Shown here piece after piece: positions 1-8,289 of a stretch of DNA of 20,345 bases. The translations under genes were made by a program, and so were the position numbers. A model generated the notes under the pieces. That model ran no database searches, was not told the DNA's origin, and saw only the letters and a program-made list of their open reading frames with translations. Location: positions 1-20,345 of IMG/VR virus record IMGVR_UViG_3300025168_000889. One strand, given 5' to 3'. The DNA is from a virus. The stretch's first letter is position 1, and every line of letters begins with the position of its first letter.

Positions 1-1211
1 AATTTATTGCAAACCAAGAAACATCTTTCAAAAATTCCGAAGATAAATTAAAGAGCTTAAAATTAAAACTTAAGTCTTACTCTGGTAATCTGAGAAATAA
101 GTATGATGAATATGTAAATCTAGAAAAACAAGCTCTAAGTAAAAACTCAGATCTTAGTCAAATAAAAATAATAGTAAGAAACAAACTAGATAAACTTAAA
201 AAATTAGAAGAACATAAATACGATCCAAATTGCGATTATTGTATAGATAATATTTTTGTTAAAGATGCAATTAAAACAAAAGAAGAATTAAGCAATGACA
301 AAATAAAAGTTTCTAATATATTAAATGGTTTGGATAATTTAAAAAGTTCTATATCTAAATTAGACGGTGCTAAAGAAAAATATAATGAAAAATTAGATTT
401 GGAAACTCTAATTAGAAGTGAGGAATCTACTTTTAATAACTTAACAGCTTCATTATATGAAACTAAAACGAAGTTGGCTTTAAATGATAAAAAAATTGAA
501 GAAGTTTTAAAACACATTGATAAGTTTCATACAAACAAAAGAGATATAGAAAGAAATTTAAAAATATCAAAAACCATAAAAGATTTAGAAAACCAAAGAG
601 TTTTAATTAATACAAGAATTAACGAATTGGATTCTAGCCTTATAGATTTACATGGTGAGATAAAAGTAGCTGATACTACAATAACTTCTATAAACACATC
701 TATTGAAGAAGCTTCTGACTTAGAAGAGAAATCCAAAGCTTATGAGTATTATCTTAATAGCATAAAAAGAAATGGAATTCCATATGAATTAATTTCCAAC
801 GCATTACCTTATTTAGAAGATGAGGTTAATTCTATATTATCTCAGATGGTTGATTTTAATATTAAATTTGAAACCGATGGTAAAAATATTAACACCATAA
901 TAGATTATGGCAATAATGGTAGCTGGTCTCTTAGTCTAACTTCTGGTATGGAAAAATTTATAGCATCTTTGGCTATAAGGGTTTCTTTAATAAGTCTTAC
1001 CAATCTACCATGTCCAAATTTTATAGCAATTGACGAAGGCTTTGGTAACTTAGATCCTGAGAATATAAATTCAATGGGATTGTTTTTTAATTACTTAAAG
1101 AACTACTTTAGTTTTATGCTTATAATTTCACACATTGACACAATGAAAGATACTACTGAAAGTTTGGTTGAGATTAATAAGGTTGGCGATTATAGCTTAG
1201 TTAATTATTAG
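1..1211 (+). CDS. 46: gp46-like recombination endonuclease subunit (Rad50/SbcC family), 5' end outside window
   Basis: The reading frame is open from the window edge (first full codon at 3) to TAG at 1211, giving 402 residues of the C-terminal part. It holds the second half of a long coiled coil, a CxxC zinc hook (Cys codons 231-233 and 240-242, CDYC), the returning coiled coil, an ABC signature LTSGMEKF (936-959), a Walker B block IAIDEGFGNLD with acidic residues at 1032-1037, and an ISHID H-loop near 1128-1142. In this family two ATPase heads and a zinc-hooked coiled coil partner the gp47/Mre11 nuclease to process DNA ends in recombination-dependent replication. The N-terminal Walker A head and gp47 are not in view. 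An internal ATG at 330 is not a credible start because it would lose the hook. Family assignment is firm; the choice between gp46 and a host-type SbcC rests on the T4-like neighbourhood. Confidence 0.9.
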   Translation, partial: FIANQETSFKNSEDKLKSLKLKLKSYSGNLRNKYDEYVNLEKQALSKNSDLSQIKIIVRNKLDKLKKLEEHKYDPNCDYCIDNIFVKDAIKTKEELSNDKIKVSNILNGLDNLKSSISKLDGAKEKYNEKLDLETLIRSEESTFNNLTASLYETKTKLALNDKKIEEVLKHIDKFHTNKRDIERNLKISKTIKDLENQRVLINTRINELDSSLIDLHGEIKVADTTITSINTSIEEASDLEEKSKAYEYYLNSIKRNGIPYELISNALPYLEDEVNSILSQMVDFNIKFETDGKNINTIIDYGNNGSWSLSLTSGMEKFIASLAIRVSLISLTNLPCPNFIAIDEGFGNLDPENINSMGLFFNYLKNYFSFMLIISHIDTMKDTTESLVEINKVGDYSLVNY

Positions 1212-1214
1212 TTT

Positions 1215-1230
1215 GATATTTATATTCGTA
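1215..1230 (+). promoter_or_regulatory. Candidate late promoter motif before tail fibre gene
   Basis: TTTGATATTTATATTCG begins just after the gp46 stop. The core GATATTTAT (1215-1223) is shared with sites at 6433, 12227 and 19369, all before genes or operons. It lies 47 bases upstream of the fibre ATG, leaving room for a short leader. Its promoter role is inferred from recurrence and position only. Confidence 0.5.
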
Positions 1231-1261
1231 GGCATTAAATTTTTTGGAGTTTTAAAATATT

Positions 1262-3067
1262 ATGGCACTTAGAGTTCTCCGTAAATACTTAGATAACATA
1301 GAGGTTTATAAAGATGATACTAGTAATAATTCTTCAGATTATTTTGTACTAGAAGAAGTACCAGAGGTCTTTCGACTTGGTACCAATATAATAAGGTCCA
1401 AACCAAATCTTGATAATTTAAAAGTTAATACTCCAGTAGAGATTGAGGCTTTTGATGCAAATGGGGAAGGCGTTCCTTTTTCTGTTAGACCAATTTCGGG
1501 TACGGATAATAAAATAGAATTGGAGTTGATTGTAAATCCGGATACTCCAATAGAATCTATAAGTATAGTTTTCGTCGGAATATTAAGAGATGATCTTGTA
1601 CCGGTTGGCTTTCAAGATAGATTTAATGTTAGATGGCAAAAAACTTTAATTGTAGATCGTAAGGGTGTTAAGATATTTGGTTCCCCTTCTGGTTCATTAA
1701 TAACGGGGTCTTTTTTTATAGGTAGGAAACCTGGTACCGGAATGGAGATGGCTGGGAAGAATTCTTCTCTTATAAAGTCTACCGATTACGCCGGATTTAA
1801 TACGGCAACTGCATCATTAACTCCTAGTGGATTTATGATGTTTAGTGGATCTGTATTACCCGGAACTTCTGATGATTACAAGGGTGTTGGTTTAGAATTG
1901 GTAGCAGGACCCCAACAATACTTTAAATTCAGATCGAGTCCAGGATCCCTAGAAATAAAAACAGACCAAATTATTGCAAGTGGAAGTAAAGTTGAAATAA
2001 ATACACCAAACTTTTTCTTAGGCTCTGCAACAGCTCCTGCAATGATAAGCGGATCTAATGGAATTTTACAAATAAGCTCTTCTAGATTTGTTGTAGATGC
2101 AGCAGGTGGACTCAGTGCAAGTTCTGCATTATTTCAAAATACATGTAGAGCCGATATGTTTATTTATAGGGAAACTAAGATTAACCCTGGTGCCACCGGC
2201 GGAGATAATCATATATTAAATACATACTCTAATGGTAGTAGGAATTATATTGTTTTAGAGATGACGGGTAGTCCTGATTATGGTGGACCGGATACTGGTC
2301 ATTTTATACGGGTACAAGGATTGAAAGGGACGTATGGATTGGATGCTGAATATCCAATTGGTGCAATTAATATTGCAGGGTATGATGATAATAAATTCGT
2401 TACGTTTATTATGATAGAGAATGCAATGGGCTCTGGCAACACTTTATATTTTGCTCAGAATAAACCTGTACCTGGAACTTCAAATATTGAAATATTAAAA
2501 TCCGACACAGATGATTGGACAGAGAAATCTTGGAACGCAGCAACTGGATCAACCGAGGGAGCTTATTCAGGTCTTCTGGCATTAAATCATGGCGCAAGGC
2601 TTTTACTATTTAAATCTGAATTTGATTGGCGGATCCAGTCTACTTCAGAATATAATCACATTGCTCCATATTTTGCTTCAGGCTCACATCATAAGAATCC
2701 CGTATTTTTAACAGACATAACTAGTGCCGGCGGATTACAAACAGATGGTAGTGGAAAAATATTGGCTACTTCCGATAGGAATCTAAAAACCAATATACAA
2801 GCTTTAAGTGGGTCGTTAGATAAACTTATGTCTTTAAGACCCGTATCATTTGAATATAAAAAAAGTTCGGGTATTAACTTACCAGGAATAAATTATGGGT
2901 TAATAGCCCAAGAAGTAAGTCAATCTCTTTTAACAGAATTACACCACCATGTGAAAAAACCATTTAAGGATGATTATTGGAATGTAAACTATTTACAGAT
3001 AATAACTTTACTATTGGATTCTATACAAGAACTTAACCAAAGGATCCAAAAACTTGAGAATGAATAA
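1262..3067 (+). CDS. Tail fibre / receptor-binding protein with C-terminal S74 intramolecular chaperone
   Basis: This 601-residue protein has an N-terminal part (about 1-130) without a recognised domain, then Gly/Ser-rich beta-type sequence with many SGS and GSL steps typical of phage fibre shafts. It ends in a peptidase S74 chaperone. The S74 hallmark SDRNLKTNI starts at Ser504 (codon 2771-2773), and the block continues through RPVSFEYK, a YGLIAQEV segment and a closing coiled coil (LLLDSIQELNQRIQKLENE). In this family the chaperone trimerises the fibre and then cuts itself off at the SDR serine, releasing here about 97 residues. GGAG at 1246-1249 is 12 bases from ATG, which is a long spacing. 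It follows gp46 and a promoter-like motif, so it probably opens a late unit. The receptor specificity and exact fibre (long tail, short tail or whisker) cannot be told. Confidence 0.85.
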   Translation: MALRVLRKYLDNIEVYKDDTSNNSSDYFVLEEVPEVFRLGTNIIRSKPNLDNLKVNTPVEIEAFDANGEGVPFSVRPISGTDNKIELELIVNPDTPIESISIVFVGILRDDLVPVGFQDRFNVRWQKTLIVDRKGVKIFGSPSGSLITGSFFIGRKPGTGMEMAGKNSSLIKSTDYAGFNTATASLTPSGFMMFSGSVLPGTSDDYKGVGLELVAGPQQYFKFRSSPGSLEIKTDQIIASGSKVEINTPNFFLGSATAPAMISGSNGILQISSSRFVVDAAGGLSASSALFQNTCRADMFIYRETKINPGATGGDNHILNTYSNGSRNYIVLEMTGSPDYGGPDTGHFIRVQGLKGTYGLDAEYPIGAINIAGYDDNKFVTFIMIENAMGSGNTLYFAQNKPVPGTSNIEILKSDTDDWTEKSWNAATGSTEGAYSGLLALNHGARLLLFKSEFDWRIQSTSEYNHIAPYFASGSHHKNPVFLTDITSAGGLQTDGSGKILATSDRNLKTNIQALSGSLDKLMSLRPVSFEYKKSSGINLPGINYGLIAQEVSQSLLTELHHHVKKPFKDDYWNVNYLQIITLLLDSIQELNQRIQKLENE

Positions 3068-3095
3068 TACTTATAATAAACAATAGGATCTTAAT

Positions 3096-6000
3096 ATGCC
3101 ACTAGGGAAATGGATAGTTGATAAATTAATTGCTGAAGATAAAAATATTAAAACAATAGTAGCAATTTATCCTGGGAGGTTCCAACCAATGGGAGCTCAT
3201 CACGCAAAAGCATATAAGTGGTTGGATAAAAAGTTCGACGATGTTTATGTTGCAACAAGTGGAAAAGTAGAAGTACCTAAATCCCCCTTTAGTTTTACAG
3301 AAAAAAGAAAAATCATAAATTCACATGGTATAAAAAAAGTAGTACAGGTAAAGAATCCGTATAAGGCAACTGAGATCCTAAATAAGTATGATCCTGAAAC
3401 TACAGCAGCAGTTTTTATGGTTGGGGAAAAAGACGCTAGTCGCTTAGGTGGTAAGTTCTTTAGACCTTGGAAGGGTAAAGCAGAAGTTGGTTATAAGGAC
3501 GGTGCATATACTATTATAGCTCCTCATGTTTCATTGAAGGTACCCGGCTATGGTGAAATGAGTGGAACTCAGATTAGAAAAGCCTTGGGTGATCCAAAAC
3601 TAGACGATAAGCAAAAGACTGGAGTATTTAAAGCTATTTTTGGTCACACTAAGAATTATTCTATGATAGTTAAAAAGTTATTAAATCTAAGTGAAATGAT
3701 GGAATCGTTTTTATCTAATGTAGATATCAACAAGATATTAAAAGAAGCTTCTAATACAGCAGCATCGGGTAAACAATTAGTAGACGATGGTCCTGCTATA
3801 ACATTTGCTACATTTAAAGGATATGAATCATCCGGCGATTTTTATGCTAAACAAATTGGATGGGAAGTTGTTAATTATATTCTTGGTGGAGCTAAAGAGG
3901 TAAAAATAATACCAGATCGTACTGTAGATGCTGTCACATTTTTCCCAGCTGGGGTAGCTGGTAAATCATCTCCAATAAATAAAACGGATCTTAAAGCAAG
4001 ACCAGCATATAAAATGTGGGCTAAAAAGATGTCTAAAATAGCTCAGCAGGTTGGTTATAAATTTCTTAATTTTATGGGAGCAGAGGCCGCCAAAGAGAAA
4101 AAGACTTTTGATAAAGCAAAGATCGATGAGCCGGATAAAGAAGTTAAAAATACTTTAAATTTAGCAGAAAGATTAAACGATCCTGATATATGGAAACCTA
4201 TACTAGAAAAAATAATGCTACCAGTAGAAATTGGTGATACAGTTTACATGGGTAAATTTAAAAATAAAAAGGTTGTTGTTAAAACTATAGGTTGGAATGA
4301 AAAGGGGGATTTGTTAATTAATGGTAAGTCTGCCATGCGAATGAGAATACCCCCCAAACCAAATATTTTTGACGGAGTTAAACAAGAAACAGAATTGGAT
4401 GAATGTATTATAGTTGCTAAGATGTTTGATGATGATATGGTTCTTGGTAAAAATAGAGATAGAAATTACAAACCCAGATTAAAGATAGTTAGAGATCGGA
4501 CTTCATATGGAATTGAAACTTGTCTTATTGTTGATGAAGATACTGATTGGGTAGAAGGGATGAATGACACAGGAATAGGTTTGGTTAACTCTGCACTGTT
4601 TGTCAAAAGAGATGAAAAGGATTATGATAAAGCTAAAAAGAAAATGGCTCCTTCTAAAGATGGGGCAAGAGTTAGAGAAGCTCTTGGTAAAGGAAGCTTA
4701 AAGGATGCAGTCAAGTCTTTAATTGTATATCATGATGGAATTAAAGGTCACACTACTATAGGAAATGGAAAAAAATTAGTTACTATAGAAAATACTAGTA
4801 GATCTAAGCCAATTGTTAGAATTAAAGATCTAAATAAAGAACCCATAGTAAGAACAAACCATGGGCTGGAACATACAGAGGCCGGCTATCAAGATGGCCC
4901 AGACAAATTGTCTTCGGAATTAAGATTAATAAATGCTTTAAATGTAACACATAAAACATCAAATTGGGAGAATTTATTTCCCAACTTTTATAAGCATACC
5001 CAAGATAAGGGACCTAAATTTGATCTTGTAAGAGCTCAAAATAAATTATGGACTTCTAGTCAAGTGGCTATGAATCTCAATAAAAAAGAAATAATACTAT
5101 ATCTAGTTCCAGAGCAAGTTAAATTTCTTGGATTTGAAAATAACCTACCTAAGGGATATGATCCAAAGATAAAAGTAAAGATAGTTACCTATGATAAAAA
5201 AGTATACAAAAATGAATCAATCATAACAGAGGGTGGCGCTTATGGTCATATGGCTCATCCATTTGACGATAGAGGATTAACCTTTGGGGATTTTAAAAAT
5301 ATTATTGATTTATCCCTTCAGGGAAAATTAAATTTAGAAAGTGGAGCCACAGAAAAAACTGATGGACAGAATCTTTTTATTACATGGTCAGATGGAAAGC
5401 TTAAGGCAGCTAGGAATACTGGTGATGTCAAACGTGGTGGTATGGATATTAAAGGAGTTGCTTTAAAATTTAAAGATCGTGGTAACATTGAAAAAGCTTT
5501 TAATTATGCAATGAATGATCTATCTAAATCTATTGGTGGTTTAAGTGATCCTCAAAAAGATAAGATATTTGATAATGGTAATAATTGGGTTAACATGGAA
5601 ATTATGTATCCCGCCTCAGCAAATGTTATTGTATATGATGCACCCCACCTACAATTCCACAATGTTTTAAAGTATAAAGATGGCAAAGCAATTGGTGCAG
5701 TATCGGATGGAGCCAGAATTTTAGCCGGTATGATAAAACAGATTAATGCTAATGTTCAAAAGAACTTTAAAGTTATCGGTCCACAAATACTCAAGGTTAA
5801 TCCCAATCAAGACTTTTCAGCTAAGGCCCCACTTTTTAAGTCGAAGATAAATAAATTAAAATCGGAATTTGGATTATCAGATTCATCTACGCTTACTGAA
5901 TATCATCAAGCCTGGTGGGAGTCTTATGTCGATAAGAATTTCCCAGGAATAGAAAATACAATAAAAATGGGCTTAGTAAAACGGTGGGCATTTAACGATA

Positions 6001-6422
6001 AGAGTTATAGGTTAAATGGAAAAAATATTCCGGATAAAGAATTACTGGACAAAATAAAAAATACAGATAAAATAAAAGTTGCTGTTCAAGTAAAAAAGAA
6101 TATGCTACCATTTGAAAAGATATTTTTTGAATTGGGAGCCGAAGTACTAAAGAATGTTGAAGGCTTTTTAGCAGCTAACCCAGACAAAGCAGTACAGGCT
6201 ATTAGAAAGCAAGTTGCTCAAGCTATAAAGTTTGTTAGAAAAGGTGGTGATCTTAAAAAGTTAAACAAGCTTAAAGATCAACTGGATAAAATCCAATCTA
6301 TGGGTGGATTTGAAAAAATAATACCATCAGAAGGTTTAGTATTTATCTATAAGGGTAATACTTATAAGTTGACGGGCATTTTTGCTCCTATCAATCAAAT
6401 TACCGGTTTAATGAATTTTTAA
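3096..6422 (+). CDS. Multidomain protein: HxGH nucleotidyltransferase + Ntn-hydrolase-like + ligase-like (KTDG) domains
   Basis: This 1108-residue protein is read from ATG 3096 (AGGA at 3085-3088, spacing 7). Residues 19-165 match the HxGH nucleotidyltransferase fold: YPGRFQPMGAHHAKAY near the N-terminus and SGTQIRKAL at 156-164 in place of the ISSTxxR motif. This is the family of NMN and phosphopantetheine adenylyltransferases. Residues 218-436 have no recognised enzyme; 377-418 (IGDTVYMGKFKNKKVVVK onward) resembles a short module I recall from other T4-like phage proteins. Residues 437-700 look like a cysteine Ntn hydrolase of the C45/TANGO2/choloylglycine type: Cys437, GKNRDR (451-456), GMNDTGIGL (488-496) and TNH (587-589). 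Residues 713-1108 contain EKTDG with Lys754, then RNTGD and NWVNMEIMYP, resembling the covalent nucleotidyltransferase core of RNA/DNA ligases. Substrates are unknown. The motifs are visible; domain names are by recognition, and the ligase-like one is least certain. Confidence 0.7.
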   Translation: MPLGKWIVDKLIAEDKNIKTIVAIYPGRFQPMGAHHAKAYKWLDKKFDDVYVATSGKVEVPKSPFSFTEKRKIINSHGIKKVVQVKNPYKATEILNKYDPETTAAVFMVGEKDASRLGGKFFRPWKGKAEVGYKDGAYTIIAPHVSLKVPGYGEMSGTQIRKALGDPKLDDKQKTGVFKAIFGHTKNYSMIVKKLLNLSEMMESFLSNVDINKILKEASNTAASGKQLVDDGPAITFATFKGYESSGDFYAKQIGWEVVNYILGGAKEVKIIPDRTVDAVTFFPAGVAGKSSPINKTDLKARPAYKMWAKKMSKIAQQVGYKFLNFMGAEAAKEKKTFDKAKIDEPDKEVKNTLNLAERLNDPDIWKPILEKIMLPVEIGDTVYMGKFKNKKVVVKTIGWNEKGDLLINGKSAMRMRIPPKPNIFDGVKQETELDECIIVAKMFDDDMVLGKNRDRNYKPRLKIVRDRTSYGIETCLIVDEDTDWVEGMNDTGIGLVNSALFVKRDEKDYDKAKKKMAPSKDGARVREALGKGSLKDAVKSLIVYHDGIKGHTTIGNGKKLVTIENTSRSKPIVRIKDLNKEPIVRTNHGLEHTEAGYQDGPDKLSSELRLINALNVTHKTSNWENLFPNFYKHTQDKGPKFDLVRAQNKLWTSSQVAMNLNKKEIILYLVPEQVKFLGFENNLPKGYDPKIKVKIVTYDKKVYKNESIITEGGAYGHMAHPFDDRGLTFGDFKNIIDLSLQGKLNLESGATEKTDGQNLFITWSDGKLKAARNTGDVKRGGMDIKGVALKFKDRGNIEKAFNYAMNDLSKSIGGLSDPQKDKIFDNGNNWVNMEIMYPASANVIVYDAPHLQFHNVLKYKDGKAIGAVSDGARILAGMIKQINANVQKNFKVIGPQILKVNPNQDFSAKAPLFKSKINKLKSEFGLSDSSTLTEYHQAWWESYVDKNFPGIENTIKMGLVKRWAFNDKSYRLNGKNIPDKELLDKIKNTDKIKVAVQVKKNMLPFEKIFFELGAEVLKNVEGFLAANPDKAVQAIRKQVAQAIKFVRKGGDLKKLNKLKDQLDKIQSMGGFEKIIPSEGLVFIYKGNTYKLTGIFAPINQITGLMNF

Positions 6423-6432
6423 TGTATGGTTT

Positions 6433-6447
6433 GATATTTATTTATAG
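6433..6447 (+). promoter_or_regulatory. Candidate late promoter motif, near-leaderless
   Basis: GATATTTATTTATAG ends only five bases before the ATG at 6453. The core is identical to the 1215 site and the TATAG tail is shared with the sites before terminase and bS21. If transcription starts a few bases after the motif, as at T4 late promoters, the mRNA leader would be only about five bases. No Shine-Dalgarno is present. Confidence 0.5.
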
Positions 6448-6452
6448 AGATT

Positions 6453-7022
6453 ATGAAAAAAAATATAAAAGAATCTAACGTCCAAAGAATGAGAAATATT
6501 GTTATGGGAAACCATAACGACAAGACTAGAATTCAGTCCGGATGGAAAAAATATAAAAGTCAAGAAAGAGTCGAAGGTGATGTTTGGGAAGAGCGTGGGA
6601 AAACTTGGACAATTAAAAACGGCATTACGCAAAACATTACAAAAATGGATAAAATACGTAAATTATCAATGACTCCTATATTCTGTCCCGTATCAGGAAA
6701 ACCTTTAAAAACTGTTCATGATAAGTTTTGTTATAGGAAATATAAAATGGGTTGGGATGCTTGGATTGAACAAGAGACAAAGAAAAAAATCGCCGGAACA
6801 TGGGAACAGGATGTAAAAAAGAGAAACTTAAAAAGTAACTCTGCTTGGTTAGAAGATATTAAACAGGAATTCGAAGAATGGTTGGTAGAAGATCCGTCTA
6901 GAAAATATATAACCGAAAATGGCCAAATTGAAGATTGGTCTGGTGGTGTAAATAGAGAAGAAACTAAAAAAGAATTTTACGAAAAAGCAAAAGAATTTGA
7001 AAAAGGTTTAAAGGAAGAATAA
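6453..7022 (+). CDS. Conserved-type phage protein with degenerate zinc-ribbon-like motif
   Basis: This 189-residue protein is rich in Lys, Glu and Trp. At about residues 77-105 it has FCPVSGKPLKTVHDKFCYRKY followed by a GWDAWIEQE segment. I recall similar unnamed proteins of marine T4-like phages in which the first part is CPVCG; here the second cysteine is Ser, so a four-ligand zinc site cannot form from these residues alone. The rest is predicted helical with a charged C-terminus and shows no signal peptide or membrane segment. It has no Shine-Dalgarno and sits right behind a promoter-like motif. The next gene begins 3 bases after its stop. Function unknown; it is probably expressed late with the small genes that follow. 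Confidence 0.75.
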   Translation: MKKNIKESNVQRMRNIVMGNHNDKTRIQSGWKKYKSQERVEGDVWEERGKTWTIKNGITQNITKMDKIRKLSMTPIFCPVSGKPLKTVHDKFCYRKYKMGWDAWIEQETKKKIAGTWEQDVKKRNLKSNSAWLEDIKQEFEEWLVEDPSRKYITENGQIEDWSGGVNREETKKEFYEKAKEFEKGLKEE

Positions 7023-7025
7023 AAA

Positions 7026-7337
7026 ATGGGAGCAGACTTAACAAACGATTTTAATCGATTCGGCCATCCCGGAGTATACTATAGAGTAACTAAACATGAT
7101 GGTGGAACTCAACATTTTACAGGCTCTTATTATGGAGCAGGTGCTATTATAGTTACGGGTAGTGGATTTTCAGGAGAAGATTATGTTAGATTTTCTGGAG
7201 GAGGTTCTGCATCATTGCTAGACTTAGGAAGAAGTACTACTGATATGTATCAATTCTCTATAAGTGAAGTTTCATCATCATCTATAAGTAATCATGTTTA
7301 TGTACTACACACTAATAAACCTAGAGGAGTAATATAA
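7026..7337 (+). CDS. Small Gly/Ser-rich protein, possible virion component
   Basis: This 103-residue protein is rich in Gly, Ser and Tyr, with TGSYYGAGAIIVTGSGF and FSGGGSAS stretches and no Lys-rich or membrane segments, which suggests a beta-rich structural protein. AGGAAG lies within the end of the previous gene about 10 bases upstream. Its stop overlaps the next start by one base (TAATG), so the two are probably translationally coupled. No family recognised. Confidence 0.7.
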   Translation: MGADLTNDFNRFGHPGVYYRVTKHDGGTQHFTGSYYGAGAIIVTGSGFSGEDYVRFSGGGSASLLDLGRSTTDMYQFSISEVSSSSISNHVYVLHTNKPRGVI

Positions 7338-7537
7338 TGGTTCAAAGAGCAAAAGCAGTAGTTGATAAATTTATGAGTAGATTTGTAAGCAAAAAGCTAA
7401 CGGTTTGGTTAACAGCAACGGGATTAGCTTTTGTAGGAATGTTAACTTCGGGAGATTGGGTAACTATTTCAATGGTATATATTGGATCCCAAGCAGCAGT
7501 AGATTTAGTTGTTGCACTTAAACAACACGGTAACTAA
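7337..7537 (+). CDS. Putative holin (two-helix small membrane protein)
   Basis: This 66-residue protein has a basic N-terminus (RAKAVVDKFMSRFVSKK), a hydrophobic helix at about 22-38 (VWLTATGLAFVGML), a short polar turn (SGDW), a second helix at about 43-60 (VTISMVYIGSQAAVDLVV) and a short charged tail. This size and topology fit class II holins, and the YIGSQAAVDLV segment resembles small holins I know from other phages. Holins open the inner membrane at the end of infection. AGAGGAG at 7323-7329 gives a good ribosome site. It is followed at once by three further membrane-associated proteins, which supports a lysis role, but no endolysin is seen in this window. Confidence 0.6.
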   Translation: MVQRAKAVVDKFMSRFVSKKLTVWLTATGLAFVGMLTSGDWVTISMVYIGSQAAVDLVVALKQHGN

Positions 7538-7538
7538 A

Positions 7539-7955
7539 ATGCCTCGTAAAACAAATCAAGAATTATTTCTCGAATTAAAAAAAGAGATTGTAGATCTTAA
7601 GAGTGAGATGCCGAATGGCGAATTGGCGGAACTTAAAAAATGTATCAATATAATATCTATTCAACAAAAAGCTTTACATGAAGACTTTTCTGATATGAAA
7701 AACGATCTTTCAATGATGAAAAAGAAATTGTTAAATCCTGAAAATGGAGTAGTTGTTAAGGTTAATAAAAATACAGAAGATATTTCAGATCTTGAAGATC
7801 ACACAAAAAAGTTTCTAGATGATTGCGATAATATGAAACACGATTTCAAAGAAGTTAAAAAATTTAAAAATGGAGTTCACAAAGCTATGTGGCTTGTGTA
7901 TACAACTATAATTGGCATTATTATTAAATTGTTATTTTTTGATGGAGATGTATAA
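7539..7955 (+). CDS. Coiled-coil protein with C-terminal membrane anchor (XhlA-like topology)
   Basis: I chose ATG 7539 (MPRKTNQELF), directly after the holin-like stop; an earlier in-frame ATG at 7509 would overlap that gene and has no better ribosome site. The 138 residues are mostly charged coiled coil with repeated SDMKNDL, EDISDLEDH and DNMKHDF heptads, ending in one membrane helix (MWLVYTTIIGIIIKLLFF) and a short DGDV tail. This resembles haemolysin XhlA-type accessory proteins that work with holins, though sequence identity to XhlA cannot be claimed. No Shine-Dalgarno is visible, so translation probably continues from the upstream gene. Confidence 0.6.
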   Translation: MPRKTNQELFLELKKEIVDLKSEMPNGELAELKKCINIISIQQKALHEDFSDMKNDLSMMKKKLLNPENGVVVKVNKNTEDISDLEDHTKKFLDDCDNMKHDFKEVKKFKNGVHKAMWLVYTTIIGIIIKLLFFDGDV

Positions 7956-7956
7956 T

Positions 7957-8286
7957 ATGATTAAAAAATTTAAAAATTGGGTTATTGCATTAATTTCTAC
8001 AATAGGAAGTATTTTTGTTTTGTTTACTATATTTAAAAATAAAAATCCAAAAAAATCTAAAAAAATATTAGAAAATGAAAAAATTATAGGATTGATAAAA
8101 AAAGATTTATCTCATTTACAAGAAACAAAGAAAAAAGCCAAAGTCAAAGTAAAAGAGTTAGAAACAAAAGCTGATGGTAGAAGTAAAAAAGTAAGAAACG
8201 CCAAAAAAGAAGTAGAAGTATTGAATAAAACCATATCAGAAGTTGAAGCTGACTTAAAGGCAAAAGAAAAGTTAATAGGGTTATAA
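7957..8286 (+). CDS. N-terminally anchored coiled-coil protein (candidate inner-membrane spanin)
   Basis: Translation from ATG 7957 (GGAG 7944-7947, spacing 9) is preferred to an in-frame ATG at 7912 inside the previous gene. The 110 residues start with MIKKFKNW, one membrane helix (about 8-27, WVIALISTIGSIFVLFTIF), then a Lys/Glu-rich coiled coil to the end. An N-terminal anchor followed by a helical rod is the topology of i-spanins such as Rz, which join inner and outer membranes in the last step of lysis of Gram-negative hosts. The strongly basic stretch right after the helix would be unusual on the periplasmic side, so an alternative orientation or role is possible. Confidence 0.5.
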   Translation: MIKKFKNWVIALISTIGSIFVLFTIFKNKNPKKSKKILENEKIIGLIKKDLSHLQETKKKAKVKVKELETKADGRSKKVRNAKKEVEVLNKTISEVEADLKAKEKLIGL

Positions 8287-8289
8287 ATT

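Noticed and set aside
7509-7538. Upstream in-frame start for the coiled-coil gene
   Set aside because: It overlaps the holin-like gene and gives a leader (MLHLNNTVTK) translated from another gene's frame; ATG 7539 directly after the stop fits better.
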